Positions 62,719-64,000 of a stretch of 64,000 nucleotides of DNA are shown here, piece after piece (positions within the stretch are counted from its first letter, which is position 1; each line of letters begins with the position of its first letter). The position numbers and the translations under genes are program-made. Under the pieces are notes generated by a model, which saw only the letters and a program-made list of their open reading frames with translations, made no database searches and was not told the origin of the DNA. The stretch comes from Deefgea tanakiae (GTDB taxonomy: Bacteria; Pseudomonadota; Gammaproteobacteria; Burkholderiales; Chitinibacteraceae), in contig NZ_CP081150.1 of NCBI RefSeq assembly GCF_019665765.1, positions 2,852,001-2,916,000 on the forward strand, read 5' to 3'.

Positions 62719-63377
62719 TCGGACTCCAAGCGCCAGCCTAAATTACGCACATTACGAATCACTTCACGGCCGAGTTTTTTGCGTAAATGCGAAAGATGCA
62801 CATCGAGCGTGTTGCTCTCAATATCGCCTTGCCAGCCATAGAGTTTTTCATCGAACTGGCCGCGTGATAAGTAATGCGGATAATTGGCCATCAGTAGATG
62901 GAGTAATTTAAATTCCATCGCGGTTAAATCAAGCGTTTGCCCATGCTGGCTGGCGGTTTTGTGGATGGGGTCGAGCTGAATGTTTTGCCAAGTCAGGCTA
63001 TTTTCGCTTCGTCCCTGTGCGCGGCGCAGCAGCGCATGGATGCGGGCAATCAACTCACCCAAGGCAAAGGGCTTGATTAAGTAATCATCAGCTCCTGCAT
63101 CCAGGCCTTTGATACGATCCTCGATAGAATCTCTGGCGGTGAGTAGCAGTACCGGCAAATCGCCCAAATGACGGCGAATCCATGCCAGTAATTCCATGCC
63201 GGTGAGGCGCGGCATCGCGATATCGAGTACCACTAAATCAAAACTGTGCTCGGTTTGCAGCGCGCTGCGCCCGGCTTCGCCGTCGTGCAACCAGTCGACA
63301 ACAAAACCGGCATCAACCAGCCCATCTTGTATGCCTTCACCGAGCAAGAGATCGTCTTCGACCAATAAAATACGCAT
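62715..63377 (-). CDS. OmpR-family response regulator, QseB/PmrA-like
   Basis: 220 residues. Receiver with LVEDDLLLGEGIQ, phospho-acceptor LVVLDIAMPRLTG and DDYLIKPFALGEL; winged-helix output with LTAMEFKLLHLLMA and TLDVHLSHLRKKLG. Paired with the downstream kinase; the start overlaps the cytochrome b561 stop (TAATG). Its operon partners suggest it may regulate metal export in response to an envelope or metal signal. Confidence 0.9.
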   Translation of the reverse strand: MRILLVEDDLLLGEGIQDGLVDAGFVVDWLHDGEAGRSALQTEHSFDLVVLDIAMPRLTGMELLAWIRRHLGDLPVLLLTARDSIEDRIKGLDAGADDYLIKPFALGELIARIHALLRRAQGRSENSLTWQNIQLDPIHKTASQHGQTLDLTAMEFKLLHLLMANYPHYLSRGQFDEKLYGWQGDIESNTLDVHLSHLRKKLGREVIRNVRNLGWRLESD

Positions 63378-63943
63378 TAACTATGATCCGAAACAGAGTG
63401 GGCATTGAGATCTATGTCTTTTGGATATTCGTTTGCACGCTTATACCCATGTAGCATGGCTACGGGCAGATTTTCTTTATGCCGCCAGCTTTCAAAAATC
63501 GCAGCAGCCACATGCAAGCCCACACCAGCGAGTAAAGTATAGGCGAGGATTTCGTGTAACTCCTCCAGCCATTCTTCACCAAAAAAAGCATCGGTTCCCA
63601 TCATATAGCCAGTCGTACCCATGGCTATGACCATGCACAATAAAAACAGCATCATGATGGCGCCAGCCGGATTGTGTCCGAGATAGCGCGGATGCTCGCC
63701 GCGCAATTGCGCGCGAACATAATTGAAAACTCGGCTTGGGGTAGGAAACCAGTCGCTAAAGCGCGCATGTTTGCTGCCTATGAAGCCCCAAATTATCCGA
63801 CTGCCCACAATCGCCAAAGCGGCATAGCCTTCCCAGCGATGCAGCCAATCTCCTTCTTCGTTAATAAAATTGCCTAATACCGCAATCGCCAAGCCCCAGT
63901 GCAGCAAGCGAACCATCGGATCCCATACTTTGATCTGATTCAT
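63377..63943 (-). CDS. cytochrome b561-type membrane protein
   Basis: 188 residues with four transmembrane helices. Conserved haem-ligand His residues can be read in VRLLHWGLA, GDWLHRWEGYAAL and ELHEILAY, GVGLHVAAAIFES. This is the small cytochrome b subunit family found with c-type cytochromes or as electron carriers to other enzymes. It is the first gene of the operon with the two-component pair and CDF exporter; AGGAG precedes the ATG by eleven bases. The partner is outside the window or unknown. Confidence 0.85.
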   Translation of the reverse strand: MNQIKVWDPMVRLLHWGLAIAVLGNFINEEGDWLHRWEGYAALAIVGSRIIWGFIGSKHARFSDWFPTPSRVFNYVRAQLRGEHPRYLGHNPAGAIMMLFLLCMVIAMGTTGYMMGTDAFFGEEWLEELHEILAYTLLAGVGLHVAAAIFESWRHKENLPVAMLHGYKRANEYPKDIDLNAHSVSDHS

Positions 63944-64000
63944 GATGCCATTGGCTCCTATAGGTATTGCGCTGTAGTCATTGTTTAATAATGCCTACAG
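63944..64000. other. window end upstream of cytochrome b561 gene
   Basis: 57 bases containing the ribosome-binding site of the b561 gene; no other feature is visible. Confidence 0.4.

Overview
The window looks like chromosomal DNA of a chitinolytic, facultatively nitrate-respiring betaproteobacterium. Two secreted CBM5/12-GH18 chitinases with very long PT-rich linkers, a periplasmic nitrate reductase with NarXL, CreBCD and QseBC-like systems together suggest Neisseriales, probably near Chitinibacteraceae (Deefgea/Chitinibacter-like). That placement is inference; no rRNA or marker gene is present to prove it.

Layout. 1-282: the end of a hybrid chemotaxis-type histidine kinase. 0.6-5.9 kb: two tandem chitinases. 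6.0-13.5 kb: narL-narX (minus) divergent from napFDABC (plus). 13.5-20.5 kb: a minus-strand block with an RlmI-like methyltransferase, a HI0933/BaiN flavoprotein with a basic tail, a degenerate-GGDEF/EAL protein and a BetT choline transporter. 20.8-28.5 kb: a lipoprotein, slyX, an SBP-family protein, creB-(zinc-ribbon ORF)-creC-creD and arsC.

28.7-56.6 kb is a candidate genomic island of about 27.9 kb. It begins at the 3' end of an intact tRNA-Tyr gene (28664-28749). A 15-bp exact direct repeat of that tRNA end (28736-28750) recurs at 56572-56586, 171 bp upstream of a tyrosine integrase that reads into the element. Its cargo is dense in metal resistance: chrB-chrA and a ChrB-C-like protein (chromate); a CsoR/RcnR regulator with an RcnA/NicO exporter (Ni/Co); HupE/UreJ, an anchor protein and a 41-aa His-tailed lipoprotein; an HMA chaperone, CopA and CueR (copper); a heavy-metal RND operon framed by His-rich periplasmic proteins; and an RsbQ hydrolase overlapping a PAS-PAS-GGDEF protein. 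The right end carries a P4-like replication module (AlpA, small HTH protein, zinc-finger/TOPRIM primase, DUF927 helicase-like protein, accessory ORFs) with two clusters of 9-bp AGGGAACAN iteron-like repeats.

56.7-64.0 kb returns to ordinary chromosome: rsuA, a membrane protein with a degenerate GGDEF domain, a PfkB kinase, a CNP1-like protein, and an overlapping minus-strand operon cytochrome b561 - response regulator - histidine kinase - CDF zinc exporter.

Most metal genes sit beside recognisable operators: a perfect 15-bp inverted repeat before chrB, a 9-bp inverted repeat before the CsoR/RcnR gene, and CueR-type promoters before the HMA chaperone and copA.
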